NCBI GenBank assembly: GCA_016721435.1
Contig: JADKIC010000031.1
Coordinates: forward strand, 1 to 58,719
Reading direction: 5' to 3'
Source of the DNA: Bacteroidota bacterium
GTDB lineage: Bacteria; Bacteroidota; Bacteroidia; AKYH767-A; OLB10
DNA: 58,719 nt
Of this stretch, positions 20,221-30,039 are shown in pieces. A model generated the notes under the pieces. It did not search any database and was not told where the DNA came from. It saw nothing but the letters and a program-made list of their open reading frames with translations. Every line of letters starts with the position of its first letter. The stretch's first letter is position 1. A program made the translations under genes and the position numbers.

Positions 20221-21303
20221 CTAGCCACGTTGGGCTTTCAACAAATGCAAGGCCATCAATTCCGAAACATTCTCCTTTGAAAGTATACCCGTCACGACTC
20301 CATCCCGGTAAACAGGTACCAGAGGTAAATCCGACTCCATCATTTTCATCCAGACTTTATCCAGCGCATCATTTTCTGTCACCGCATAGTCCACTTTCCG
20401 TATGGAATGGCTGATTAAAGTATCGGGACCATATTCAGCATATCCTTTCAGTAATTCATCACGTGTAACATAGCCGACAACTTCACCTCCTGAAAGCACG
20501 AGGAAATCCGTTACATAACCGGAAAGCAAGGCATTCACACCCTCCTGATAAGTGGAAGAATCGGATAATGCGGTATAGGTACTGATCATCGCTTGCTTTA
20601 CAGTAACATTTTTGAAAACACTCTGTTGCTGTATCATTTTATTTTCAGTTTGTGCTCCGAAAAACACAAATACACCAATGAGAATCAGGAAGGGATTAAA
20701 AAACAAACCTGCAGCTATAAACAGCACCGCGATCGATTGTCCGACGGCAGCAGCAATTTGAGTGGCACGGACCCTCGACCATTTCATCGCCAGTAAAGCC
20801 CTGAATACTCTTCCTCCATCCATTGGGAATGCAGGAATCAGATTAAAAACGATCAACGAAATATTCACCAGCATCATGTTCACGGCAAATCCATTCGCAG
20901 AATAATCTTCCATATCGAAGGCGATGGGCATTCCCTTCCCCAGGGAAATAATAATTAATAAAACACCTACAATCGCCACATTCACCATGGGACCGGCAAT
21001 TGCCACAACCAACTCTTGTTTGGGATCTTCCGGCATTTTCTCCAGCCGTGCTACTCCACCAATGGGTAGGAGCGTAATATCCCTGGTTTTGATATTGTAT
21101 TTAGCGGCCGCCAGGCATGGCCTAGTTCGTGAAGGAGCACACAAAAATAAGGAAAGCATAAAAACAATTTCATTCAGTACATCAGCTACCGTTCCATTTG
21201 CGCTCATGCGACTGTAAGCGATCCAGATAAATAAAATGAAAAAGGTCCAATGGATAAAAATCCTGATCCCTTTCACACTTGCAATTTGAAATGCACCTTT
21301 CAT
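20221..21303 (-). CDS. M50 family site-2-type protease with tandem CBS domains
   Basis: A 360-residue membrane metalloprotease of the CBS-containing M50B group (rhomboid-unrelated, intramembrane cleavage). Several hydrophobic helices surround NLIPAFPMDGGRVFRAL, the second zinc motif. Two CBS modules (VKQAMIS...VVGYVTRDELLKG and RKVDYAVTENDALDKVW...VTGILSKENVSEL) form the C-terminus and may bind nucleotides. The zinc motif HELGH is absent from the straight translation, but it is encoded one frame over at 21117-21131. A +1 and a -1 indel on either side cancel, so the long frame stays open while the active site reads as nonsense. This is most likely a consensus error. Confidence 0.85.
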   Translation of the reverse strand: MKGAFQIASVKGIRIFIHWTFFILFIWIAYSRMSANGTVADVLNEIVFMLSLFLCAPSRTRPCLAAAKYNIKTRDITLLPIGGVARLEKMPEDPKQELVVAIAGPMVNVAIVGVLLIIISLGKGMPIAFDMEDYSANGFAVNMMLVNISLIVFNLIPAFPMDGGRVFRALLAMKWSRVRATQIAAAVGQSIAVLFIAAGLFFNPFLILIGVFVFFGAQTENKMIQQQSVFKNVTVKQAMISTYTALSDSSTYQEGVNALLSGYVTDFLVLSGGEVVGYVTRDELLKGYAEYGPDTLISHSIRKVDYAVTENDALDKVWMKMMESDLPLVPVYRDGVVTGILSKENVSELMALHLLKAQRG

Positions 21304-21468
21304 ATTTTGATTAAAGTAATTCGAACTCTTTCATTTATTGAAACATGAGGAGAAACTCTAAGTTAACATATAAAAACGAGATTTTTCCACATCCGGTAAA
21401 AATACTACAAAAATTCAGGGAGAGAGAAGGATTATTCTTCTAATTTTAGACGTAGAATAAATCATTGA

Positions 21469-23168
21469 ATGGAAAATTATCATATAGCTGAAATTCTGGA
21501 AGAAACAGCAAAGCTGATGGAGTTGCATGGAGAGAATCCTTTTAAAATCCGATCGTATCAGAATGCTGCCTTAAAAATTGAAAAGAGTTTGGTGAAGCTG
21601 GAAGGAAATCCATTGAAGAACTTGAGGCGATTGGAGGGATTGGAAAAAGTCTGAGTCAGAAGATTCATTATCTATTAGAGAAACAAACGCTTCCTGATCT
21701 TGAAAAACTCCTTCAGGAAACTCCTGCCGGTGTCAGGGAATTACTAAAGATCAAAGGACTGGGACCAAAGAAAACCGCCTTACTTTGGAAAGAGTTGCAA
21801 ATAGAATCACCCGGTGAATTGTTATACGCCTGCAATGAAAACAGGCTGGTGGAGTTAAAAGGATTCGGAGCAAAGACACAAGAATTAATCAGAAAACATT
21901 GAGTTCATTCTTTCAAAAAAGGACATTTCCATTTTGCCTTTGCCGAGCGGGTCGCTAACGATTTCATGAATGAAATTCAACGGGCCAACAATAACATCCG
22001 ACTTCAAATCACCGGTGCCTTGAGAAGGAAATGTGAGACAATAGCAACTATTCAGCTCCTTGCCCCTTCCTCCTCGGCTACCGCGCTGCAACAAGCCATC
22101 TCCACGCTTTCAGCAGGAGGCTACTCATCTCCTGTTATCACTGGAGAAAATCTTCAATTTACAGGACCCGGAGAAATAAAAATGCAGGTCCTGTTTTATG
22201 AAGAGCAAGAGGAAGCATGGACACTCTGGAAGACGACCGGAAATGATGCGCATATCTCCAACTGCTTTGCCCACACTTCCATCCCAGAAGACCTTCTGAA
22301 GAAAGAAAAAACAGAAATGAATTTACGAACACTTTCATCTCCCTTATTTCAGAGCCGGAGTACAGAGAAGGATTGAATGAAATTGAAAAGCTGTTTCCAA
22401 CCGATTACCAACGACGCTCATCACGGTTGACACACCTCAAAAGGCATATACATAACCATTCCACGTATAGTGACGGGAAGAATACGCTGGAAGAAATGGC
22501 CATCGCTTGCCGTGATAAAGGGTATCAATACCTGGGCATTTCTGATCATAGTAAAACCGCAGTTTATGCAGGAGAATTAAGCATCGAAAGAGTGATTGCC
22601 CAGCAGGAAGAAATTGCAATATTGAACACTAAACTGGCTCCTTTCGAATTTTTTCAGAATTGAATCCGATATATTAGCAGATGGAAGTCTGGATTACCCG
22701 GATGAAATTTTAGCGCGTTTCGATTTTATTGTAGCCTCTGTTCATTCCGGTTTAAGAATGGACCGTGAAAAGGCAACAGCACGACTACTCAAAGCCATAC
22801 GCAATCCATACACCACCATTTTAGGACATCCCACCGGTCGTTTACTGCTCGCCAGAGAAGGTTATCCCATAAATTATGAGGAGATTTTGAAAGCTTGTGC
22901 TGAGGAAAATGTCGTAGTAGAATTAAATGCACATCCCTACCGTCTGGATCTGGACTGGAGATGGATCGACTATGCTGTACAGCTCGGATTAAAGATTTCC
23001 ATTAATCCTGATGCTCATTCCATTGAGGGTTATGGTGATATGTATTATGGGGTGGCTGTGGCGAGGAAGGGCTTTTTGAGTGTTCAAGACACTTTTAACT
23101 CGCTCTCGCTGGAAGAAATCACGGAATGGTTCAAAAAGAAAAAATCAGTCCCGGGAAGTATTAAATAA
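21469..23168 (+). CDS. polX: PolX-type protein: HhH/pol X region plus PHP phosphoesterase (frameshifted)
   Basis: Restored length is about 566 residues, normal for bacterial PolX (DNA polymerase X fused to a PHP 3'-5' exonuclease). The order is an 8-kDa-type helical domain (IAEILEETAKLMELHGENPFKIRSY is its first part), HhH motifs (LLKIKGLGPKKTALLW), a polymerase palm, then a PHP domain with HIHNHSTYSDG, GISDHSK and SINPDAHS. In the palm, where active enzymes have a GD.D catalytic motif, this protein reads RRKCETIATIQLL in an unbroken frame, so nucleotidyl transfer may be lost while the PHP nuclease keeps its metal ligands. Single-base breaks occur near 21625, 21903, 22310 and 22655. Confidence 0.85.
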
Positions 23169-23208
23169 TATTTCCTAACTTTAGGCTTCAAGTTCATCAA
23201 CTGATTCT

Positions 23209-24676
23209 ATGCCTATTATCAATTCGGTTTTATCATGGATAATGAAGCAGCGATTGCATCAGATCGAACTATTCATGAAATTTCCGAATGAAGTTCAGCA
23301 AGATCTCTTAAAGAAACTGATTATCGCTTCCCGCTATACTGAATTCGGCAGACGATTCGACTTTTCATCCATTTCAAGTTCCAGAGAGTTCAGAGAGCGA
23401 ATTCCAATTCAGGATTATGAAAGCTTGAAACCTTATATTTTCAGATTAAAAGCAGGGGAACAGCAATTACTATGGCCGAGTGATGTACGCTGGTTTGCTA
23501 AATCAAGGTACAACCAATGATAAATCTAAATTCATTCCTGTTACTTCAGAAGCGTTAGAGGAATGCCATTACAAGGGGGAAAAGATTTACTCTGCATGTA
23601 TTTTCACAATAATCCGGAGACACAATTATTTAACGGGAAGTTATTGACATTGGGTGGTAGTCATCAGATCAATTCACTCAACAATGATTCCTTTTATGGT
23701 GACCTGAGTGCTATACTCATTCAAAATCTGCCTTTCTGGATTCAGTTATTCAGAACGCCGGAGCGGTCTATTGCGCTTATGGATGAATGGGAGGAGAAAA
23801 TTGAAATGATGGCCAAGACCTGCATGTTTGAGAATGTCACTAACATAGCAGGTGTTCCTTCCTGGACATTGGTATTGCTGAAACGCATTTTAGAAATCAG
23901 CGGCAAAAGTGATCTCACGGAAATATGGCCCAATCTGGAATTATTTGTGCATGGTGCAGTGAGTTTCACGCCTTATAAAGATCAATTCCAAAAGTTGATT
24001 CCAAAATCAGATATGTTTATCTGAAACATACAATGCTTCAGAAGGTTTTTTGGTATTCAGGATAGACTCTATAGTGAGGATATGTTGCTCATGCTGGATT
24101 ACGGCATATACTATGAGTTTTTACCGGTGAGTGAATGGGAAAAAGAAAATCCAACTACGATCACACTCGATGAAGTGAAATTAAATGAAAACTATGCGAT
24201 CATCATTACCACAAATGCAGGTCTCTGGAGATATAAAATCGGAGATACAGTGGCTTTTACCAGCTTAAGTCCTTTCAGAATAAGAATTACCGGAAGAACT
24301 GCGCATTTTATCAATGCCTTTGGCGAGGAATTAATCATCGAGAACGCTGACAAAGCCATTCAGGCTGCATGCCATGCCACCGGTGCTATTATCAAGAGAA
24401 TACACTGCAGGACCGGTTTATTTCAGTGACAAAAGTAGCGGTGCTCATGAGTGGATCACTGAATTCGTCTCACCGCCGATTGATATCCATGATTTCACTG
24501 TTTTATTGGATGATGCGCTAAAATCACAAAATTCTGACTACGAAGCCAAACGTTACAAGGATAAAGTTTTAGCACTTCCCATTATACATAATGTTCCTCC
24601 AAATACGTTTTACGAATGGATGAAACGTAGAGAAAAATTAGGAGGTCAACATAAAGTTGCCTCGCCTGTCAAATAA
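23209..24676 (+). CDS. GH3-family acyl-adenylate/amido synthetase (frameshifted)
   Basis: This resembles the GH3 auxin-responsive family, the ATP-dependent enzymes that in plants conjugate indole-acetate or jasmonate to amino acids; bacterial members have unassigned substrates. Visible parts are RYTEFGRRFDFSSI, RIPIQDYESLKPYI, the adenylation motif region WFAKSxGTT, LETYNASEGFFGIQD, YYEFLPVSEW, NAGLWRYKIGDTV and RITGRTAHFINAFGEELI. Restored length is about 490 residues. Breaks lie near 23500, 23545, 24022-24070 and 24405. It follows polX by 40 bases. There is no signal peptide, so it is cytoplasmic. Confidence 0.8.
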
Positions 24677-24705
24677 CAGAAATTATCTCGAAGAAATTTT
24701 AAATA

Positions 24706-25493
24706 ATGTACAGGTTGGCGAATAGGTTTTCATTCCTGTTGTTTTTCTATTGACTACTTTTTCTGCAGCCGGGCAGATGAGGCAAGACTCCATTTCTGGC
24801 GTAAAAGACCTTAACCTCGATCCTCTCGGCAACTGTTACTACCTGAAGGGTGCAGATATTGTGAAGATCAACAGCAGAGGAAAGGAGCTCGTCCGTTACA
24901 GCATGAAGAATATTGGAGCACCCAGCTCCTTTGATGTCAGTAATCCCATGAGAATTCTCATCTTCTATGCGGAGTTTGCCACTATTCGAATCCTTGACAA
25001 TAATCTGGTAGATCAGTCAGAAATTGATTTGCGTGAACTGGGACTTCTTCAACCACGGGTGATGGCAGGGGCTCCGGATCAGGGGATTTGGGTGTATGAT
25101 GAGATCCCGGGTACTTTGATGAAAATAGATGTGAGGTTAAACAAAAGCAGTTTCTCGGTCGACCTCAATCAGCTCCTTGGGCGAAGACCAAATCCCACAC
25201 TTCTGCTGGCCAATCAGGAGTGGCTTATTCTCAAAGATACCTGGGAAATCATGGTATTTGATCAATTTGGATCAAAAGTAAAATCCATTCCCTTCGAGCA
25301 GGAACCCCATCTTATTCAACTCAAGGATAACCTACTGATGATTAACCTGAAGAATGAGCTAATCACCTATAACCTAACCCTAAACGCCGAAGCGAAGACC
25401 GCAGTGTTCTGTCCTCCGGGATGCAGCAAATCCCTCCTCTCAGCGGATAAATGCTGGTATATTTTGGATCAAAACCTCTATATTCCTCAATGA
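24706..25493 (+). CDS. Secreted protein of unknown function, beta-propeller-like
   Basis: About 262 residues. The ATG at 24706 gives MYRLANRFSFLLFF, and after a one-base slip in the T5 run near 24750 the frame continues LLTTFSAAGQ, together a signal peptide. The body (DLNLDPLGNCYYLKGADIVKINSRGKEL and following) has repeated short strands like a degenerate propeller or lipoprotein sensor domain. I recognise no family motif or catalytic residue. It lies between the GH3 and deoxynucleoside kinase genes on the same strand. Confidence 0.6.
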
Positions 25494-25616
25494 ACTTTTC
25501 AACAGCCTTTGGTTGACTACTCTACAGAAGCTATTTTTGGTCTCTCGATACGATTATCTTTCATGTTTCATTCTTAAAAAAATAAAAAATTGGCTACAAG
25601 TTCCCCTACTAAAAAT

Positions 25617-26231
25617 ATGCACATTGCAGTGGCTGGCAATATCGGCTCCGGTAAAACCACATTAACAAGTCTGCTGGCAAAAAACCTGAAATGGGAACCA
25701 CATTATGAAGATGTTGACGACAACCCCTACCTCAATGACTTCTACGAAGACATGCAACGCTGGTCTTTTAATTTGCAGATTTTCTTTTTGAACAGCAGGT
25801 TTAATCAAATACTTAAAATCAGAAAAAGCAATAAGACGGTAATTCAGGATAGAACCATCTATGAAGATGCTTACATATTCGCACCGAATTTGCATGCCAT
25901 GGGTTTAATGACTACCAGAGATTTTAATAATTACCTGGAGTTGTTCAACCTCATGAGTAATTTCGTTCAGCCACCTGATCTTATGATTTATTTGAGAGGC
26001 ACCGTTCCTGCACTTGTCAATCAGATTCAAAAGAGAGGAAGAGCGTATGAAAACTCCATTCGTCTGGATTATCTCAAGCGCTTAAACGAACGCTATGAAG
26101 CCTGGATTTCACAATATGAACAAGGGAAAATATTGATCATCGATATTGATGATATCAACTTTGCTGAAAATCCTGAGCATCTGGGAATGGTCATCAACAA
26201 AATTAATGGTGAAATCAACGGACTTTTTTAA
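25617..26231 (+). CDS. Deoxynucleoside kinase
   Basis: About 204 residues. It phosphorylates deoxynucleosides (deoxyadenosine/deoxyguanosine type) in nucleotide salvage. Walker A is AGNIGSGKTTLT, at the very N-terminus when the ATG at 25617 is used. The DRTIYEDAYIF segment carries the substrate-binding DR pair, RGRAYENSIRLDYL is the lid region, and KILIIDIDDINF lies near the end. A TTG 27 bases upstream would add a disordered SSPTKN tail and is less likely. It is followed by a terminator. Confidence 0.88.
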   Translation: MHIAVAGNIGSGKTTLTSLLAKNLKWEPHYEDVDDNPYLNDFYEDMQRWSFNLQIFFLNSRFNQILKIRKSNKTVIQDRTIYEDAYIFAPNLHAMGLMTTRDFNNYLELFNLMSNFVQPPDLMIYLRGTVPALVNQIQKRGRAYENSIRLDYLKRLNERYEAWISQYEQGKILIIDIDDINFAENPEHLGMVINKINGEINGLF

Positions 26232-26258
26232 TCTGCAATACATACATTATACCCATGT

Positions 26259-26293
26259 AAAAAAAGGCTGCTCTTATGGAACAGCTTTTTTTT
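26259..26293. terminator. Bidirectional terminator between kinase and ompH genes
   Basis: An A-tract, a GCTGCTC/GGAACAGC hairpin with a four-base TTAT loop and one mismatch, and a T-tract of eight. The A and T flanks let it serve both convergent genes. Confidence 0.65.
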
Positions 26294-26324
26294 ATGGATA
26301 ATTTTTTCTCAGTTGCGAATCAGG

Positions 26325-26891
26325 TTACTTTTGATTCAATCCATTCACCACCTGCTTAGTGATGTCAAGGGAATCACTGGCCAGCAGGATGCCTCCTCCT
26401 CTGGAATAACCCAGAATAAAATCATAACCATGCTTCTTATTGAACACTTTCAGGTACGACATCAAATCAACATGGATACTATCTGTCAATTGCGCTTCTT
26501 CTTCTTTGAGTGATTCAAGGAGATTATCACGCTCTTCCATGAGCGCTTGTTGCTTTTTCATTAAGGACTCTTCTCTCAACTGCCTTTCTCCCGCACTCAT
26601 CCCCGCGGCTCTTTCCTGATACTCCTTGATCTCCTTCTCCAGGTAACTGCCCTTATTCATCAGGACCTTATCCAAACTATCCCTCTTCTTTCCCATAGCT
26701 TCCAGCATATCTTTAAAAAGGGTATAATTATCCATGAGGGAATCTGAATCAACAAAAACGATTTTCGAGTTCAATGCAGGACCGGAAACGGGAATGGTTT
26801 CAACAGTATTTCCATCATTAAATTTGAGATAATAGAGATAGGCCACTGCCAGGAACAGTATTACATTGAGAATCAGAGAGGCTTGTTTCAA
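26325..26891 (-). CDS. OmpH/Skp-family periplasmic chaperone
   Basis: 188 residues. An N-terminal hydrophobic segment (LILNVILFLAVAYLYYL) is probably an anchor or uncleaved signal. Then comes SKIVFVDSDSLMDNY, the beta strand that opens Skp/OmpH proteins, a long charged coiled coil (about residues 65-140), and the closing YDFILGYSRGGGILLASDSLDIT strand pair. The family holds unfolded outer membrane proteins in the periplasm. The gene is divergent from prfC, with its own promoter box. Confidence 0.85.
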   Translation of the reverse strand: MKQASLILNVILFLAVAYLYYLKFNDGNTVETIPVSGPALNSKIVFVDSDSLMDNYTLFKDMLEAMGKKRDSLDKVLMNKGSYLEKEIKEYQERAAGMSAGERQLREESLMKKQQALMEERDNLLESLKEEEAQLTDSIHVDLMSYLKVFNKKHGYDFILGYSRGGGILLASDSLDITKQVVNGLNQK

Positions 26892-26907
26892 GACGGTATA
26901 TTTTTTC

Positions 26908-26915
26908 CAAAGATA
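26908..26915 (-). promoter_or_regulatory. -7 box (TATCTTTG) of ompH-like gene
   Basis: An exact TAnnTTTG match 16 bases upstream of the ATG at 26891. A TTG lies 18 bases further upstream, close to the -33 spacing. The divergent prfC box is about 40 bases away. Confidence 0.55.
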
Positions 26916-26955
26916 GAAAAGCCTGACTTAATACAAGTTCAATCCTCCTGCTGTG

Positions 26956-26963
26956 TACCTTTG
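26956..26963 (+). promoter_or_regulatory. -7 box (TACCTTTG) of prfC
   Basis: An exact TAnnTTTG match 20 bases upstream of the prfC ATG at 26984. Confidence 0.5.
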
Positions 26964-26983
26964 CACACTTATTTTAGGCCAGC

Positions 26984-28577
26984 ATGAGCATACATCAGGA
27001 AATCAAGAAACGACGCACATTCGCTATTATCAGTCACCCGGATGCGGGTAAAACCACGCTTACCGAGAAATTTCTTCTTTTCGGAGGTGCCATTCAAACG
27101 GCAGGTGCGGTAAAATCGAATAAAATCAAGAAAAGCGCCACCTCCGATTTCATGGAGATTGAGCGGCAAGAGAGGAATTTCTGTCGCTACATCGGTCATG
27201 AATTTTGAATACAATGATACTTTAATCACCTTATTGGACACACCGGGACATAAGGATTTTGCTGAGGATACATACCGGACACTCACTGCAGTGGATAGTG
27301 TGATCCTGGTCATCGATTGCCAGAAAGGGGTTGAGGAACAAACCTACAAGTTGATGGAGGTCTGCAGAATGAGGGATACTCGGTCATCATTTTTGTGAAT
27401 AAGATGGACCGAAGGAAAATATCCATTTGATCTCCTTGATGAACTAGAAGAAAAATTAAAAATAAAAGTTCGACCCTTAAGCTGGCCGATCAGTATGGGA
27501 TCCACTTTCAAAGGTGTTTACAATCTGTACACGAGAAGTCTGTATGCCTTCACCCCGGGCACTGAAAAGAAGCCGGAAGGCATTAGCATTACCAGTTTAG
27601 CAGATCCGGCTATTGACAAGCTGGCAGGACAATATGCACCACAACTTCGCGAAGATGTGGACCTCATTGAAGGGGTATATGAAAAATTTGACACCAAGGA
27701 TTATTTGAGTGGACAGCTGGCACCGGTATTCTTTGGATCGGCGATCAATAATTTTGGCGTGAAGGAAATGTTGGATGCGTTCATTGAAATCTCACCGGTT
27801 CCGGGAGGTAGAACGAGCGATAAGCGCGATGTAAATCCTGATGAAAAAGCATTCACCGGTTTCATCTTTAAAATACATGCCAACCTCGACCCCCGCCATC
27901 GCGACCGAATTGCTTTTTTAAGAGTCTGCAGCGGAAAGTTTGAACGCAGTAAATTTTACCATCATGTTCGTCTCGATAAGGATATCCGCTTTAACAATCC
28001 TGCTACCTTTTTGGGACAAAGCAAGAGCATTATTGACGAAGCTTATCCGGGAGATGTAATCGGTTTATACGACTCCGGCAATTTCAAAATCGGAGATACT
28101 TTATCGGAAGGTGAGCAATTAAATTTTCAGGGGATTCCTAGTTTCTCGCCTGAGATTTTTAAGGAACTGGTGAATACCGATCCGATGAAAACGAAGCAAC
28201 TGGAAAAAGGAATTACTCAATTAACGGATGAAGGAGTAGCGCAGCTTTTCACACAGTTTGGCGGAAACCGGAAGATTGTGGGTACCGTTGGTGAACTTCA
28301 GTTTGAAGTAATACAATACCGACTGGAGCATGAGTATGGTGCTTCCTGTAAATTCAATATGATTCAGGTGTATAAGGCTTGCTGGATTACTTCAGAGGAT
28401 AAAGTGAAGCTCGATGAATTCATTCGTTTCAGACAACATCAGGTAGCTACTGATAAAGACGGAAATCTCGTTTACCTTGCCGATTCACAATGGATGCTGG
28501 ATCAGATGATAAAAAATTATCCGGACCTTCAATTTCATTTCACCTCCGAATTCAAACGGAAATCGCTCAGCGAATAA
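26984..28577 (+). CDS. prfC: Peptide chain release factor 3 (frameshifted)
   Basis: RF3 is a translational GTPase that removes RF1/RF2 from the ribosome after termination. GTPase motifs are HPDAGKTTLTEK (G1), the QRGISVATSVM switch I, LLDTPGHKDFAED (G3) and FVNKMDR (G4). Downstream are FGSAINNFGVKEMLDAF, VGTVGELQFEVIQYRLEHEYG and the end HFTSEFKRKSLSE. Restored length is 531 residues, normal for RF3. Frame breaks lie near 27168 (AGGAATT region), 27385 and 27415, inside the G domain. Programmed frameshifting is known for RF2 but not for RF3, so these are taken as sequence errors. Confidence 0.88.
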
Positions 28578-28589
28578 AAGACTTCAACA

Positions 28590-28670
28590 TTACAACCTGA
28601 CTTTTCCTCTGCCAAAAGCCCATATTAAAAAATCGGGAAAAACTTTAGCCCAGGTTTCTTCATCATGCCT
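28590..28670. repeat. 81-bp direct repeat, distal copy (esterase 3' end duplicate)
   Basis: Matches 29048-29129 with three substitutions and one base of length difference in an A-run. On the minus strand it encodes RHDEETWAKVFPDFLIWAF and six further residues, then the TAA at 28590-28592, exactly the end of the esterase. It lies 12 bases after the prfC stop. Confidence 0.85.
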
Positions 28671-29047
28671 GTTACATATTAGTGAACAGAGGGCTTGGTA
28701 GAAGACATTACGTAGCTTTTGCTGATAAATAAAATCGCTTTTTCCCGGATAATTCGACTTTATTTTTCGACCATAAATAATCTCAGAGTTTTCTATTAAA
28801 GAATATTTCTGATAATTAAATATTCTGTTTAAACGCCGCGAACCCGCCGCGAACGCAGCGCCTGCCTGCCGAAGCTTCAGCGTAGGTAGGTTTAAGTTTG
28901 GAATCGATATTGCTCTGAACGGTGCTTTAATCACTCTAATTTCCATTAAACCTGCTCTTAGTGTCGTTAAAGTAGAAAACCATTCAGTTAAGCGATTTAG
29001 GAACTTTAATTTCACCCGTGAATGGTTCAAGTTAGTAGCTATCTTCC
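28671..29047. other. 377-bp insert between the direct repeats
   Basis: The minus strand stays open through this stretch and joins both repeats into a 185-codon frame, but the sequence resembles no protein family I know and the frame is probably fortuitous. The segment is AT-rich except for a GC-rich block at 28834-28890. That block holds a tandem CGCCGCGAAC pair and an imperfect inverted repeat (28861-28890) centred on AAGCTT, which looks like a dispersed hairpin element. Confidence 0.5.
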
Positions 29048-29129
29048 TTACAACCTGACTTTTCCTCTGCCAAAAGCCCAAATTAAAAAAATCGGGAAAA
29101 ACTTTAGACCAGGTTTCTTCGTCATGCCT
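29048..29129. repeat. Direct repeat, proximal copy (inside esterase 3' end)
   Basis: This copy covers the last 27 codons of the esterase gene, including the catalytic His in GGRHDEETW. It has an A7 run at 29084-29090 where the distal copy has A6. With A6 it ends in the same VRL stop as the distal copy, at 29048-29050. Confidence 0.8.
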
Positions 29130-29944
29130 TCCTCCTAACACTTCCACGTACTCGATGTTTGTTCCTTTTCATAGCCGATAGCCTGTAGCTCATCTATCAG
29201 ATCCAGTGTATCTTCAATGGAATCAATAACGCCATTGTTATTCCGGTCGGAAAGTTCATCTTCTGTACCGCACTGAAACCAGAAACGCTGATTGCTCACC
29301 GAATCCGTTCCGCGTACTAATTTATGAATGATACGATCATTGGCTTCATCATAACCACCATCGTAACTCTTACTTCTCCACCAAAAAGAACCGGAGAAAA
29401 CACCGGTTGTCCCGAAGAAATGTGGATAGTTCCAGGACAAATCAAATGCAGAGAGTCCACCGAGTGAAAAACCTGCAATGGCCGTATGGGCAGGTCCCTC
29501 GAGCACTCTGAAATTTTTCTTCAGCAAGGGCAAGAATTCATTCACCATAAAGCGGCTATACTTCCCTGCTTTATTGCCCCTGCTCTTATAATCAGGTACT
29601 CCTGCCACTCCATATTCGTGCAAGCGGTTATGCGCATGAATGCCGGCAATGATCATGGGCGGAATCACATTTTCATTGTACAATTTCAACAAGGCTTCCT
29701 TCACTTTTACCTTATGCAGCAATTGTCCGTCATTTAAAATAAGAACAGGAAATGAAAATTGCGGCGTTTCCTTATACCAGGGAGGCAATACAATTTCCAC
29801 TTTCATCTGACGCTTCAAGGCAGCAGAAAAAAAATCCTCAATAAAAATTGTTTGCAAGAGACCTTCCGGTTTCTCACTCTCAGGTTTCGTTTTTAGTAAG
29901 CGGACGTTTACTGGAAGAGTGAGTTGACATTCTTTTAATTTCAA
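29048..29944 (-). CDS. Alpha/beta-hydrolase esterase, enterochelin-esterase-like (frameshifted near 3' end)
   Basis: About 298 residues of the putative esterase (esterase D) family. The nucleophile elbow is GFSLGG, the acid is probably the Asp in ELSDRNNNGVIDS, and the His is in GGRHDEETW. The N-terminus (QMKVEIVLPPWYK, FPVLILNDGQLLHKV) is typical of cytoplasmic or periplasmic IroE/Fes-like esterases without a signal peptide. No ATG fits; the frame opens at a TTG (29944), so the start is uncertain. Frame slips near 29137 and in the A7 run at 29084-29090 displace the last 30 residues. Substrate unknown. Its 3' end is duplicated downstream. Confidence 0.75.
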
Positions 29945-29946
29945 TA

Positions 29947-29954
29947 CAAAAGTA
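29947..29954 (-). promoter_or_regulatory. -7 box (TACTTTTG) of the esterase gene
   Basis: An exact TAnnTTTG match, two bases from the TTG that opens the frame. It implies a leaderless transcript or a true start slightly downstream. Confidence 0.45.
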
Positions 29955-30039
29955 GAGTTATAGAATGAACAACGATGGAAAAATTTTACAAGACCTCTAT
30001 AACTTAAGAACAGCAGGTTGTCAATTTTATTAGGAACTT

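Noticed and set aside
27150..27430. Programmed frameshifting in prfC
   Set aside because: Three breaks occur within 250 bases at non-canonical sites, and RF3 is not known to use recoding. The pattern equals that of other broken genes.
28590..29147. 185-codon open frame on the minus strand as a gene
   Set aside because: It is pieced together from the two copies of the esterase end and the insert. No family resemblance in the middle and no own promoter box are visible.
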